Assembly: GCF_003604195.1 (NCBI RefSeq) | Contig: NZ_QXGR01000002.1 | Coordinates: forward strand, 124,001-188,000 | Direction: 5' to 3' | Length of the DNA stretch: 64,000 nt | Origin: Simplicispira lacusdiani | GTDB taxonomy: Bacteria; Pseudomonadota; Gammaproteobacteria; Burkholderiales; Burkholderiaceae_C | Part shown: piece after piece, positions 9,523 to 19,205 of the stretch | How positions within the stretch are numbered: position 1 is the stretch's first letter | How the letters are laid out: every line of letters begins with the position of its first letter | Program-made: the position numbers and the translations under genes | Notes under the pieces: generated by a model | Told to the model about the DNA's origin: nothing | What the model saw: the letters and a program-made list of their open reading frames with translations, nothing else | The model's database searches: none

Positions 9523-10089
9523 TCAGAGCGTCTCGATGGTGTGGTGCATATTGGTGTAAATGCACAGCTCGCCCGCGATCGCCAGTGACTTGCGCACGAT
9601 CTCCTCGGCCGACAGCTCGGTGTGGTTCAGCAGCGCCTTGGCCGCCGAATGGGCGTAGGCGCCACCCGATCCGATGGCGACGATCCCCTGTTCCGGCTCC
9701 AGCACATCGCCATTGCCGGTGATGATGAGCGAGGTTTCGTGGTCGGCGACGGCCAGCATGGCTTCGAGGCGGCGCAGCACGCGGTCGGTGCGCCAGTCCT
9801 TGGTCAGCTCGATGGCGGCGCGCGCCAGATGGCCCTGGTGCTTTTCCAGCTTGGCCTCGAAGCGCTCGAACAGCGTGAAGGCGTCGGCCGTGGCGCCGGC
9901 GAAGCCGGCCAGCACCTTGCCGTGGTGGAGCTTGCGCACCTTGCGCGCCGAGCCCTTGACGACGATGTTGCCCAGGGTGACCTGGCCATCGCCGCCGATG
10001 GCGACCTGCACGCCGTCGGCCGTCTGGCGGCGCACGCTGAGGATGGTGGTTCCATGGAACACCGGTGTGTCGTGTGAGGAGGAGTTCAT
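9523..10089 (-). CDS. hslV: ATP-dependent protease peptidase subunit HslV
   Basis: HslV (ClpQ) is the Ntn-hydrolase peptidase of the HslUV complex; the N-terminal Thr exposed by processing is the nucleophile. The 188-residue product starts [13 protein letters not shown] and continues [10 protein letters not shown], so the catalytic Thr is residue 14 and a 13-residue leader must be removed (E. coli removes only Met). The proteasome-like body [10 protein letters not shown] and [16 protein letters not shown] is intact. GTG at 10062 (VFHGTT...) is an alternative start. It is the first gene of hslVU, behind a heat-shock promoter. Confidence 0.95.
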   Translation of the reverse strand: MNSSSHDTPVFHGTTILSVRRQTADGVQVAIGGDGQVTLGNIVVKGSARKVRKLHHGKVLAGFAGATADAFTLFERFEAKLEKHQGHLARAAIELTKDWRTDRVLRRLEAMLAVADHETSLIITGNGDVLEPEQGIVAIGSGGAYAHSAAKALLNHTELSAEEIVRKSLAIAGELCIYTNMHHTIETL

Positions 10090-10098
10090 AGCAGCGGC

Positions 10099-10127
10099 AG
10101 ATGGGGGCGAGCCCCTGGTTTTGCAAG
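10099..10127 (-). promoter_or_regulatory. sigma-32-type heat-shock promoter of hslVU
   Basis: On the minus strand CTTGCAA (10127–10121) and CCCCATCT (10106–10099) are separated by 14 bases. The sigma-32 consensus is CTTGAAA, 13–15 bases, CCCCATNT, so 6 of 7 and all defined -10 positions match. The expected start of transcription is only a few bases before the hslV ATG, which would make the message leaderless or nearly so. Confidence 0.8.
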
Positions 10128-10141
10128 CACGCGCCCGAACT

Positions 10142-10264
10142 GGCGCGGCCCAGGCCAGCGACCGCCGCGCAAGGGCCGCCCCGCCGCGCTGGCGGCGTCT
10201 CCCTTCCCGCGTCGCGCGGCGAGGCGAGAGAAGGGGGAAGCGGCGCAGCCGCTCAGGGGGTTGT
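10142..10264 (-). repeat. family A GC-rich 3'-flank repeat (full copy)
   Basis: Full copy reading on the minus strand from AACCCCCTGAGCGGCTGCGC to GGCCTGGGCCGCGCC. It begins directly at the stop of the STAS-protein gene (10266) and ends just before the hslV promoter. It contains several inverted pairs and encodes nothing. Other copies are at 16512, 19061, 21643, 23179, 26719, 28587, 44711 and 60969. Confidence 0.75.
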
Positions 10265-10265
10265 C

Positions 10266-12011
10266 CTAATTCTTGCGCGGCACCACCCAGGCGTGCTCGT
10301 TGATGCCGACCACGTTGAAGAACACCGCCACCAGGCGGTGCAGGTTCTGGAACTGGATCACGCGGCCATGGGCCTGCTGCTCGGCCGCCCAGTTGAGCAC
10401 CGAGCCGGCGGCGGAAAAATCGATGCGGACCAGCAGGTCGCAGGGGATCAGCAGCGGCTGCCCCGCCGGTACATGGCCCTCCAGGGCGGTCAGCATGGGG
10501 GTGGCGTCGCCCTCGATATGGCCCGACAGCCCGGAGGCCGCCAAGGAGGCCGGCGCGCTCGGTTCCAGGGGGGCGGGCGTGGTCGAATCCTTCCAGTGCG
10601 GCCGCGCCACCAGGTCCTGCACCGGCGCGGGCGCGGAAACGGGCTCGGCGTTGACCGAGCCATCGCTGTAGCCGCAGCGCGGCTGCGCCCACGATGGCGG
10701 CGACACCTCGTAGGTCACGCAGTAGTCCAGCGCCACCATCTCGAATTCGTCCGGCCGGCCCATGAAGCGCAGGGCCGCCATGCGCAGGCGCCACCACTCG
10801 GGGTTCACGCCCCGGTCCCCGGACGGGGCACTCGCCTCCATCAGCGCCTGCAGGGTGTCGGCCCCGACGAAGACGATCTGGGTGTCCAAATCGGCCCAGC
10901 GCGTGAATTCGTTGGCCAGCGCCGTCAGGGCCGCGTCGTCGATGCTGGTGATACGCGACCAGGTCAGCGTCCAGGGCGAGGACGCCCGCGCCAGGGAGGC
11001 CTGCAGTGCCGCCACCGACTGCAGGGTGAGCGCCGGGGGCGCGTTCCAGCTGAAATCGCGCCGTGCAGGCACGGGGGTGTCCTGCACCACGGTGGCCAGC
11101 CCCAGCTGCTCGGGCATGGAGAACCACAGCGGCGCGGAGCGCGAGAAACGGGCGGCGAAATCGATGGCCAGGGCGTCGAAACGGTCTTGCTGGCCGGTGG
11201 CCCGGTACAGGTCGAACAGCGTCATCCAGATGTCGAACTGCTGGTCCGGGTCGTCCTGTGCATGCCGCGTCAGCACGTCGAGCAGGCCGGCCTCGGCCCC
11301 GGCATGGTCGCCGTTGGCGAAGCGGATGGCTGCCTCTTCGAGGTCGGGTTCGTGCACGAATTCCTCCATTACGGGTGCGGGCTCGGCCGCCGGCCGCGGC
11401 GCACCCGCCGCGGATGGCTGCGCGGACCGTCCTGTCAGCGCCTGCGACGCCGTCGCGCCGAAACCCTCGATGGGCATGCTGTCGTCCGCGAACAGGGGCT
11501 CGGCCGCGGGCTGCGGCGCCAGTGGCATGTGCAACGGCAGCGGCGCCGTGGGCGCATAGGCGCGCGCGGCCGTCTGGGCATCGTCCGCCGCGCCCTCGGC
11601 GCCCGGCGGCTCGCCCTGCACGGTGGCATCGCCATTCTGCTTGCTCTTCCACCACTGCATCGACATCTGCGCCTCGATCTCGTCGATCTTCTTGATCGTC
11701 CCGGCGCGGTCATCGGGCGAGGTGAGGCTGCTCTGGAAGAACGAGGGGCGGGCCGCGGGGTCTTCGGTACGCTGGCCCGTCAGGGCGTCGCGCTGCCGCA
11801 GCTTGCGCAACTGGTCGAACTCCCGGCGGCGCACGAAGTCGTTGCGCCGCTTGCGCTCGATCATCTCCTTGAGCATCTGCTTGCTGTACTGGCTCTCCCG
11901 GTCCTCCTGGATGGAGTCGAGATCGGACCAGTTGACGGTGGGGTTGCGCACGAACCGCACCATCTTGGACAGGAGGCCGCCGTCGGAGGAGGGGGAGTCT
12001 TCCTTGCTCAT
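10266..12011 (-). CDS. STAS-domain-containing protein, function unknown
   Basis: A 581-residue soluble protein with no signal peptide or membrane segment. The N-terminal 100 residues are charged and helical ([20 protein letters not shown]). A Pro/Ala-rich linker follows. The C-terminal half carries two STAS-like lobes: around [20 protein letters not shown] and at the end [20 protein letters not shown] followed by [18 protein letters not shown] domains relay signals or bind partners, for example in anti-sigma antagonists and lipid-asymmetry systems. I recognise this as a betaproteobacterial STAS protein but cannot assign a pathway. It is on the same strand as, and downstream of, dksA. Confidence 0.75.
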   Translation of the reverse strand: MSKEDSPSSDGGLLSKMVRFVRNPTVNWSDLDSIQEDRESQYSKQMLKEMIERKRRNDFVRRREFDQLRKLRQRDALTGQRTEDPAARPSFFQSSLTSPDDRAGTIKKIDEIEAQMSMQWWKSKQNGDATVQGEPPGAEGAADDAQTAARAYAPTAPLPLHMPLAPQPAAEPLFADDSMPIEGFGATASQALTGRSAQPSAAGAPRPAAEPAPVMEEFVHEPDLEEAAIRFANGDHAGAEAGLLDVLTRHAQDDPDQQFDIWMTLFDLYRATGQQDRFDALAIDFAARFSRSAPLWFSMPEQLGLATVVQDTPVPARRDFSWNAPPALTLQSVAALQASLARASSPWTLTWSRITSIDDAALTALANEFTRWADLDTQIVFVGADTLQALMEASAPSGDRGVNPEWWRLRMAALRFMGRPDEFEMVALDYCVTYEVSPPSWAQPRCGYSDGSVNAEPVSAPAPVQDLVARPHWKDSTTPAPLEPSAPASLAASGLSGHIEGDATPMLTALEGHVPAGQPLLIPCDLLVRIDFSAAGSVLNWAAEQQAHGRVIQFQNLHRLVAVFFNVVGINEHAWVVPRKN

Positions 12012-12060
12012 GAGGGTGCTTCGTCAGGGGTGCCGCAGCTGCACGGATGCCGGAAGGAGA

Positions 12061-12789
12061 TCAGTCGCCGAACATCTTCTGCTTGAGTTCGCGGCGCTGC
12101 TGCGCTTCGAGCGACAGGGTGGCCGTGGGGCGCGCCAGCAGGCGGCCGACGCCGATGGGCTCGCCGGTTTCGTCGCAGTAGCCGTAGTCGCCCGCGTCGA
12201 TGCGCGCGATGGACTGCTCGATCTTCTTGAGCAGCTTGCGCTCACGGTCGCGCGTGCGCAGTTCCAGGGCGTGCTCTTCCTCGATGGTGGCGCGGTCGGC
12301 CGGATCGGGCACGACCACGGTGTCCTCGCGCAGGTGCTCGGTGGTCTCGCCAGCGTTGTTGTGCATGTCCTGCTTGAGCAGCACCAGCTTGTGGCGGAAG
12401 AACGCCATCTGCTTGTCGTTCATGTACTCGCTGTCGGGCATGGCCAGCACCTCGGCGTCGGTCAGCTCTTCAACGGACTTGGTCTTCCAGTTGTTCGCCA
12501 GCTTGGCGTCTTTCTTGGGGGAGGCGATGGGGGGCGACACTTGCAGGGTGGTGGGCATGGTATTGGTATAGCTCGCTTTGGCAGCGGTCGAGGCAACCGA
12601 CTGCGCCATGGATGGTACGGTCAATTGGGTCAGGCGGGAAGAAGGCCGAGTGCTGCGCACCGGTACCTGCTGGGTGACCGCTGGCGACGCGGGGGCGGCC
12701 GTCTTGGCAGTCGCCTTGGCGGCGCCTGCTTTCGTGGCGGCCGAAGGGGCCTTGGTGGCCGCCTTGGGTTTGCTGGTTTCGGCTTTCAC
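12061..12789 (-). CDS. dksA: RNA polymerase-binding transcription factor DksA (long, zinc-site-degenerate)
   Basis: DksA enters the RNA polymerase secondary channel and works with ppGpp in the stringent response. From GTG 12789 (AGGAG upstream) the product is 242 residues against 151 in E. coli, because of a roughly 90-residue Ala/Lys/Pro/Thr-rich leader. The coiled-coil tip DPADRA, equivalent to E. coli D71/D74, is kept. The zinc-finger positions 114/117/135/138 of E. coli align to C205, T208, S226 and A229, so three of four cysteines are gone (YGYCDETGEPIG and TATLSLEAQQ). It lies downstream of a CobW-type GTPase on the same strand. Confidence 0.9.
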   Translation of the reverse strand: MKAETSKPKAATKAPSAATKAGAAKATAKTAAPASPAVTQQVPVRSTRPSSRLTQLTVPSMAQSVASTAAKASYTNTMPTTLQVSPPIASPKKDAKLANNWKTKSVEELTDAEVLAMPDSEYMNDKQMAFFRHKLVLLKQDMHNNAGETTEHLREDTVVVPDPADRATIEEEHALELRTRDRERKLLKKIEQSIARIDAGDYGYCDETGEPIGVGRLLARPTATLSLEAQQRRELKQKMFGD

Positions 12790-12966
12790 TTCCTGTCTCC
12801 TCGCGGTTCGGGCGGACCCGCGCAGCGGGTGGGGGACGCTGGCGGGAGGGTGAATGAATAGTATGCCCTTGTCTTCACCGGGGCGCGATTGTATCGACAC
12901 CCGCTGACAGGGACGGAAGCGTTGCGAATTGCCCACAACCCCGCCGTTCCACGCGCGGTCCCGGGG

Positions 12967-14067
12967 TCAGGCCAGGCACTGGTCCAGTCCCTGCATCAGG
13001 ATGTCGCGCGGCAGTTCGATGCCGATGAACACCATCTTGCTCTGGCGCGTCTCGCCCGCGGCCCACTCGGGACCCAGGTCGCTGCCCATGAGCTGGTGCA
13101 CCCCCTGGAAGATGACCTTGCGCTCGGTGCCCTTCATGTGCAGCACGCCCTTGTAGCGCAGCATGCGCGGGCCATAGATATTGACGATGGCACCCAGGAA
13201 ATCCTCCAGCTTGGCCGGATCGAAGGGGCGCTCGGCGCGGTAGACGAAGCTCTTGACGTCGTCGTCATGGTGGTGGTGGCGGCCATGCTGGTGCGAGGGA
13301 TGGTCGCAATGCTCGCCATGCGCATGGCCGTGGTGGTGGTGCCCGTGGTCATGGTCGTGGTCGCAGTGGCCGTGCGCATGGTCACAGTGGCTGTGGTCGT
13401 CCGCGCCCTCCTCCTTGAGGAAATCGGGATCGATGTCGAGTTTGGTGTTGAGGTTGAAGCCGCGCAGGTCCAGCACCTCGTTCAGCGGCACCTCGCCGAA
13501 ATGCACGGCCTTGATCGGCGCGCGCGGGTTCATGTGCTTGAGGCGGTGGACCAGGGCGTCCTGCTCGTCGGGCGTCACCAGGTCGGCCTTGGACAGGAAG
13601 ATCTGGTCGGCGAAGCCCACCTGGCGGCGCGCCTCCTGGCGGTCGTCGAGCTGCTGGTGCGCGTGCTTGGCATCCACCAGCGTGATGATGGAGTCGATGA
13701 GGTAGGTCTCGGCGATCTCCTCGTCCATGAAGAAGGTCTGCGCCACCGGGCCGGGGTCGGCCAGGCCGGTGGTCTCGATGACCACGCGGTCGAAGGCCAG
13801 CAGGCCCTTGCGGCGCTTGGCGGCCAGCAGCTGCAGCGTCTCGCGCAGGTCTTCGCGGATGGTGCAGCAGATGCAGCCGTTGCTCATCTGGATGATCTGC
13901 TCCTTCGTGTCGGCCACGAGGATGTCGTTGTCGATGTTCTCTTCGCCGAATTCGTTCTCGATGACGGCGATCTTCTGGCCGTGGGCCTCGGAGAGCAGGC
14001 GCTTGAGCAGCGTGGTCTTGCCCGAGCCCAGGAAGCCGGTCAGGATGGTGGCGGGAATGAGGGACAT
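12967..14067 (-). CDS. CobW/COG0523-family zinc-chaperone-type GTPase with His-rich loop
   Basis: A G3E-family P-loop GTPase of 366 residues. Visible are the Walker A GFLGSGKTTLLKRL, the metal-binding CxCC motif GCICCTIREDL, ETTGLADPGP and the guanine site LSKADLV. Between the GTPase and the CobW C-terminal domain lies a metal-binding loop extremely rich in His and Asp (about residues 225–280). COG0523 members insert or buffer metals, often zinc; the CxCC plus His loop makes zinc or nickel likely here. The start was placed at MSLIPATIL (AAGG upstream) rather than the 11-codon longer frame. It precedes dksA by 177 bases. Confidence 0.88.
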   Translation of the reverse strand: MSLIPATILTGFLGSGKTTLLKRLLSEAHGQKIAVIENEFGEENIDNDILVADTKEQIIQMSNGCICCTIREDLRETLQLLAAKRRKGLLAFDRVVIETTGLADPGPVAQTFFMDEEIAETYLIDSIITLVDAKHAHQQLDDRQEARRQVGFADQIFLSKADLVTPDEQDALVHRLKHMNPRAPIKAVHFGEVPLNEVLDLRGFNLNTKLDIDPDFLKEEGADDHSHCDHAHGHCDHDHDHGHHHHGHAHGEHCDHPSHQHGRHHHHDDDVKSFVYRAERPFDPAKLEDFLGAIVNIYGPRMLRYKGVLHMKGTERKVIFQGVHQLMGSDLGPEWAAGETRQSKMVFIGIELPRDILMQGLDQCLA

Positions 14068-14219
14068 GGAGAGCCTTGGGAAATGCGGTGGCGCCGGCAC
14101 CGTGGGGCGTCGGCGGGGTATCGGGTTCAGGGATGGGAGCAGTTTAGCGGGGCTGTCAAGCTGCGCTGGCGGTGCGGCCTTCTGGTATTCAAAGCTTTTT
14201 CATGCCGTGGTACGCATGG

Positions 14220-14251
14220 TTATTGCGCTACAAGCTATATTTTCAATAGCA
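14220..14251. repeat. family B repeat, partial copy
   Basis: The segment between rlmI and the CobW-type gene contains ATTGCGCTACAAGCTATATT followed by TTCAATAGC, the flank of a family B element without a clear second arm. It lies in the upstream region of the CobW-type gene and downstream of rlmI is to its left. Confidence 0.45.
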
Positions 14252-14265
14252 AACCAACCTGCACT

Positions 14266-15489
<1,224 letters not shown>

Positions 15490-15520
15490 GCCCGGGATTG
15501 TCGCCTGCCCGGGCCCGTGG

Positions 15521-16471
15521 CTACTTCTTCCGGGCGCGCGGGTGGGCCTGGTCGTACACCTGGGCCAGGTGCTGGTAATCGAGCCGGGTGTAGACCTGCG
15601 TGGTGGTGATGTTGGCGTGGCCCAGCAGCTCCTGCACGGCGCGCAGGTCGCCGCTGGACTGCAGCAGGTGGCTGGCGAACGAGTGGCGCAGCATGTGCGG
15701 GTGCACCGGCGTGGTCAGCCCGGCCAGTTGGCTGCGCTGGCGCAGGCGCAGCCAGATGGACTGCGCCGTGAGCCGCGCGCCACGCTGGCCGACGAACAGC
15801 GCCCCATCCAGCCTGCCGGGCGCGAACGGCGTGGCGCGCAGCTGCAGCCAGGCCTGCAGCGCCTGCAGCGCGGCCGCGCCCACGGGCAGGCTGCGGCGCT
15901 TGCTGCCCTTGCCCAGCACATGGGCCTCGGCGGCCTGCAGGTCGATCCAGCCCCGGCCCAGGCGCTCGGTATCGGGGCCAGGCGCCACGTCCAGGCCGGC
16001 CAGTTCGCCCACGCGCAGGCCGCAGCCGTAGAGCAGTTCGACCATGGCGGCGTCGCGCGCCTCCAGCCAGGGGTCGGCCCCGTCGTGGCTGAATTCGGCC
16101 AGGCGCACCGCGTCGTCCACGCCCAGCGCCTTGGGCAGCGGCTTGGGCGCGCGCGGCGCGCGCACGCCCTGCACCGGATTGCTGGGCACCAGGCCCTGCG
16201 CCGCCGCCCAGGCAAAGAAGCCGCGCCAGCCCGAGAGAATGAGCGCGATGCCGCGCCCGCCCCGCCCGCTGCCGTGCATCAGCGCCACGAAGCGGCGGAT
16301 GTGCGCCGTCTGCAGACGCAGCAAGGGCACCTCCACCTGCGCGGAGAAACGGGCGAGCTTTTCCAGGTCGAGCGTGTAGAGGGTGACGGTGCGCGCGGCC
16401 AGCCGCTTTTCCACGCGCACATGCTCCAGGTAGCGCAGGGCTTCGGGCGGCAGTGGCGCAGGCGTGGTCAT
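15521..16471 (-). CDS. xerC: site-specific tyrosine recombinase XerC
   Basis: XerC acts with XerD at dif to resolve chromosome dimers. The 316-residue product has the N-terminal SAM-like core-binding domain and the catalytic set R (YGCGLRVGEL), K (LGKGSKRRSLP), HxxR (HPHMLRHSFASHLL), H (LGHANITTTQ) and the nucleophile Tyr (VYTRLDYQHL). The start ATG 16471 (MTTPAPLPPEALRYLEHVR) was chosen; the longer open frame upstream lies in a family A repeat. DUF484, dapF and xerC form the usual gamma/betaproteobacterial run (dapF–yigA–xerC). Confidence 0.95.
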   Translation of the reverse strand: MTTPAPLPPEALRYLEHVRVEKRLAARTVTLYTLDLEKLARFSAQVEVPLLRLQTAHIRRFVALMHGSGRGGRGIALILSGWRGFFAWAAAQGLVPSNPVQGVRAPRAPKPLPKALGVDDAVRLAEFSHDGADPWLEARDAAMVELLYGCGLRVGELAGLDVAPGPDTERLGRGWIDLQAAEAHVLGKGSKRRSLPVGAAALQALQAWLQLRATPFAPGRLDGALFVGQRGARLTAQSIWLRLRQRSQLAGLTTPVHPHMLRHSFASHLLQSSGDLRAVQELLGHANITTTQVYTRLDYQHLAQVYDQAHPRARKK

Positions 16472-16511
16472 GCGTGGGCCGCTTTGCGCACCACCCACAG
16501 CCCATGAAACC

Positions 16512-16634
16512 GGCGCGGCCCAGGCCAGCGGCCACCGCGCAAGGGCCGCCCCGCCGCGCTGGTGGCGTCCCCCTGCCCGCATCGCCCAGCGATGCGAGAG
16601 CGGGGGGAAGGCGCAAAGCGCCACAGGGGGGTGG
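16512..16634 (-). repeat. family A GC-rich 3'-flank repeat (full copy)
   Basis: Minus-strand copy starting CCACCCCCCTGTGGCGC, 5 bases after the DUF484-gene stop, and ending GGCCTGGGCCGCGCC before xerC. It contains the inverted pairs CTCTCGCATCGC/GCGATGCGGG and the GC arm CAGCGCGGCGGGGCGGCC. Confidence 0.75.
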
Positions 16635-16639
16635 TCACA

Positions 16640-17338
16640 TCACCTCAAGCGCATCAGCGCGGCGCTGGCGAGTTCCGCCATGCGCGCCAGGAAGTCGGTG
16701 CCCATGGTGGCATCGAAGCGCTGCGGGTCGGGCGAGCCCAGCACCAGCAGGCCGAAGGCCGGCGTGGCGCTGTCGATGGCGCCCACGCGCAGCGGCAGCA
16801 GGGCGATGGACTGCGCCTGCGCGCCCTCGGGCGCGGACTCCAGCCAGCCGGCCGGCTCGAAGCCCAGGTTGGGGCCGCAGAACGGCATGGTGAGCGAACT
16901 GGCGAAGGCCTGGGCGTCCTCGCTGGCGCCCAGGGCGAAGTCGCAGTCGATGTAGGCGCCCGAGACGCCCCACACGCGCACGGCGGCCTGCGGCACGTCG
17001 AACAGCGCGCGCACGCCCTCGGCCACCGCCGAGGGCAGGTCGATCGGGTCGCGCACCTGCAGCAGCGAGCCCGTCCAGTGGTGCACCTTCTGCGCGATGG
17101 CCTCGTTTTCGTGGCTGTTGCGCACCATCTCCATCACGCGCTGCTCCAGGCCCTTGATCTTCTCGCGCAGCATCTCGGCCTGGCGCTCCTGCAGGCTCAC
17201 GGCGCGCTGGCCGTGCGGGCTGGTGAGCTGCACGCCGGCCAGCACCTCGGCGTGGCGCTCGAAGAAGCCGGGGGTGCGCAGCAGGAATTCGGCGATGTCG
17301 TCTTCGGTGATGGGAGGGATGGTGTTGCTGGAGTTCAT
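16640..17338 (-). CDS. DUF484 family protein (YigA-like)
   Basis: A 232-residue cytosolic protein of the DUF484 family, a GAF-like domain usually encoded between dapF and xerC. The N-terminus [20 protein letters not shown] and [13 protein letters not shown] are typical, followed by a helical segment and the GAF-like body. Its biochemical role is not established. The ATG (17338) overlaps the dapF stop as ATGA, so the pair is translationally coupled. Confidence 0.88.
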   Translation of the reverse strand: MNSSNTIPPITEDDIAEFLLRTPGFFERHAEVLAGVQLTSPHGQRAVSLQERQAEMLREKIKGLEQRVMEMVRNSHENEAIAQKVHHWTGSLLQVRDPIDLPSAVAEGVRALFDVPQAAVRVWGVSGAYIDCDFALGASEDAQAFASSLTMPFCGPNLGFEPAGWLESAPEGAQAQSIALLPLRVGAIDSATPAFGLLVLGSPDPQRFDATMGTDFLARMAELASAALMRLR

Positions 17339-18213
17339 GGTGCGTCGGGGAGGTCGATCTGGCCTTCGAAAACGGTGGTGGCCGGGCCGGTCATGAAAAC
17401 GGAGTCGGCCTCCTGGCCGCTCCAGGCGATGGTGAGCAGGCCGCCACGGGTGCGCACATCCACGCGCGCATCGAGCAGCCCGAGGCGGATGCCGGCCGCC
17501 ACGGCCGCGCAGGCGCCCGTGCCGCAGGCCAGCGTCTCGCCCGCGCCGCGCTCGTACACGCGCAGGCGCACCTGGCCACGGTCCACGATCTGCAGGAAGC
17601 CGGCGTTCACGCGCTGCGGAAAGCGCGCGTGGCGCTCGACCAGCGCGCCCACCTGGGCCACGGGAGCGGTGTCCACGTCATCGACCAATTGCACGGCGTG
17701 CGGGTTTCCCATGGACACGACCGCTACCAAAACCGTAGCTACTGGCGCTTTATCCTCCAGTGCCAGAGGCCATTTTTGCCCTGAACCCTGGGGCACGGGA
17801 GTCAGGCCCGAGGCGTCGAAGGGCACGCGCGCCGGGTCGAACCACGGCCGGCCCATGTCCACGGTGACGCGGCCGTCGGGCGTGAGCTGGGGCGCGATCA
17901 CGCCCGCGAGCGTCTGCACCCGGATGGTGTCTTTCTGCGTGAGGCCCTTGTCGCGCACATAGCGCGCGAAGCAGCGCGCGCCGTTGCCGCACTGCTCCAC
18001 CTCGCCGCCGTCGGCGTTGTGGATCACGTATTCGAAGTCCAGGCCCGGCGCCGGCGCGGGGCGCACGGTGAGGATCTGGTCGGCCCCCACGCCGAAATGG
18101 CGGTCGGCCAGGAAGCGGTACTGCGCCGCCGTGAGCCCCAGGCGGCCCTGGGTCTCGTCGAGCACGACGAAGTCGTTGCCCGCGCCCTGCATCTTGGTGA
18201 AACGGATCTGCAT
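17335..18213 (-). CDS. dapF: diaminopimelate epimerase
   Basis: DapF interconverts LL- and meso-diaminopimelate for lysine and peptidoglycan. The 292-residue product has both catalytic cysteines: C75 in EQCGNGARC and C230 in [12 protein letters not shown], plus [13 protein letters not shown] and [11 protein letters not shown] family B repeat encodes about residues 146–162 ([17 protein letters not shown]) just before the conserved SMGNPH strand, making that loop roughly ten residues longer than in E. coli as I remember it; the reading frame and both active-site cysteines are intact. Confidence 0.95.
   Translation of the reverse strand: MQIRFTKMQGAGNDFVVLDETQGRLGLTAAQYRFLADRHFGVGADQILTVRPAPAPGLDFEYVIHNADGGEVEQCGNGARCFARYVRDKGLTQKDTIRVQTLAGVIAPQLTPDGRVTVDMGRPWFDPARVPFDASGLTPVPQGSGQKWPLALEDKAPVATVLVAVVSMGNPHAVQLVDDVDTAPVAQVGALVERHARFPQRVNAGFLQIVDRGQVRLRVYERGAGETLACGTGACAAVAAGIRLGLLDARVDVRTRGGLLTIAWSGQEADSVFMTGPATTVFEGQIDLPDAP
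17724..17785. repeat. family B repeat inside dapF coding sequence
   Basis: Plus-strand CCAAAACCGTAGCTACTGGC, GCTTTATCCTCCAGTGCCAG and AGGCCATTTTTGCCCTGAA follow the family B consensus closely (flank, TAGCTNCTGGCGCTTTA arm, CCAGTGCCAGAGGCCATTTTTG arm). The insertion is in frame with dapF. Confidence 0.7.
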
Positions 18214-18310
18214 GCCGCAGATTATCGCAATGCCCCCGGCCTGCGGCGGTTATGCCGACGCATTAGGCTCCGGTTTTTTTGGGGCCGCATGCCCTGCTTG
18301 AAGGATTTCC

Positions 18311-19015
18311 ATGGCCGATCTCTCCGACTTTCCCATCACCCGCAAATGGCCAGCGCGCCACCCCGAACGCCTCCAGCTCTACTCCCTGCCCACGCCCAAC
18401 GGCGTGAAGGCGGCGATCCTGCTGGAGGAAACCGGCCTGCCTTACGAGCCGCACCTGGTGAGCTTCGACACCAACGACCAGTTCACGCCCGAATTCCTCT
18501 CGCTCAACCCCAACAACAAGATCCCCGCCATCATCGACCCGCAGGGCCCGGGCGGCCAGCCGCTGGCGCTGTTCGAGTCGGGCGCCATCCTCTGGTACCT
18601 GGCCGAGAAGACCGGGCGCTTCCTGCCACAGGATGCCGCCGCGCGCTACGAGACGCTGCAGTGGCTGATGTGGCAGGTGGGCGGCGTGGGGCCGATGTTC
18701 GGCCAGGTCGGCTTCTTCTACAAGTTCGCCGGCAAGGACTACGAGGACAAGCGCCCGCGCGACCGCTACGTGGCCGAATCCAAGCGCCTGCTCGGCGTGC
18801 TGGAGCAGCGCCTGACGGGCCGCCGCTGGGTCATGGGCGAGGACTACACCATCGCCGACATCGCCATCTTCCCCTGGGTGCGCAACCTCGTGGGCTATTA
18901 CGCTGCGGGCGACCTGGTGGAGTTCAGCCGGTTCCCGCAGGTGCAGCGCGCGCTGGCGGCCTTCGTGGAGCGCCCGGCAGTGCAGCGCGGGCTGGCCATT
19001 CCTGCGCGCGACTGA
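18311..19015 (+). CDS. glutathione S-transferase family protein (YfcG/YghU-like)
   Basis: A 234-residue cytosolic GST. The thioredoxin-like N-domain has LPTPNGVKAAILLEE in place of a catalytic Tyr/Ser start, the cis-Pro segment NKIPAIIDP and the glutathione site FESGAILWYLAEKTG; the helical C-domain holds MGEDYTIADIAIFPW. The TPNG motif is typical of nu-class YfcG/YghU enzymes, which have disulfide-bond reductase activity on glutathione. It reads away from dapF, sharing a short divergent promoter region. Confidence 0.9.
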   Translation: MADLSDFPITRKWPARHPERLQLYSLPTPNGVKAAILLEETGLPYEPHLVSFDTNDQFTPEFLSLNPNNKIPAIIDPQGPGGQPLALFESGAILWYLAEKTGRFLPQDAAARYETLQWLMWQVGGVGPMFGQVGFFYKFAGKDYEDKRPRDRYVAESKRLLGVLEQRLTGRRWVMGEDYTIADIAIFPWVRNLVGYYAAGDLVEFSRFPQVQRALAAFVERPAVQRGLAIPARD

Positions 19016-19060
19016 TTCGTCATCCGCTGCGCCGACGCACCATCAGCGGCCTGTGGCACA

Positions 19061-19176
19061 GGCGCGCCCCCAGACCAGGGCTCCCGCGCAAGGGCCGCCC
19101 CGCCGCGCCGGGAGCGTCCCCCTGCCCGCAGCGCTGCGAGAGCGGGGGGAAGCGGCGCAGCCGCTCAGGGGGGTGC
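19061..19176 (-). repeat. family A repeat (full copy, antisense to flanking genes)
   Basis: The element reads on the minus strand although both neighbours (GST and the NUDIX/MBL gene) are on plus, the only such case in the window. Directly after its CCCCCCTGAG end the 11-mer GGGGTGCTCAT is repeated (19169–19179 and 19186–19196 region), a small tandem duplication just before the next start codon. Confidence 0.7.
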
Positions 19177-19205
19177 TCATATCTTGGGGTGCTCATAATG
19201 CAGCC

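Noticed and set aside
13253..13705. Trp/Ser/Cys-rich open frame over the His-rich loop of the CobW-type gene
   Set aside because: Antisense reading of CAC/GAC repeats gives Trp- and Val-rich nonsense; no coding support.
14101..14219. Search for a Zur-type box upstream of the CobW-type gene
   Set aside because: No palindrome resembling a Zur site could be found; the only AT-rich stretch is the family B fragment.
15491..15513. CCCGGG inverted repeat between rlmI and xerC as a terminator
   Set aside because: A stem can form but no T run follows on either strand and the gap is only 31 bases.
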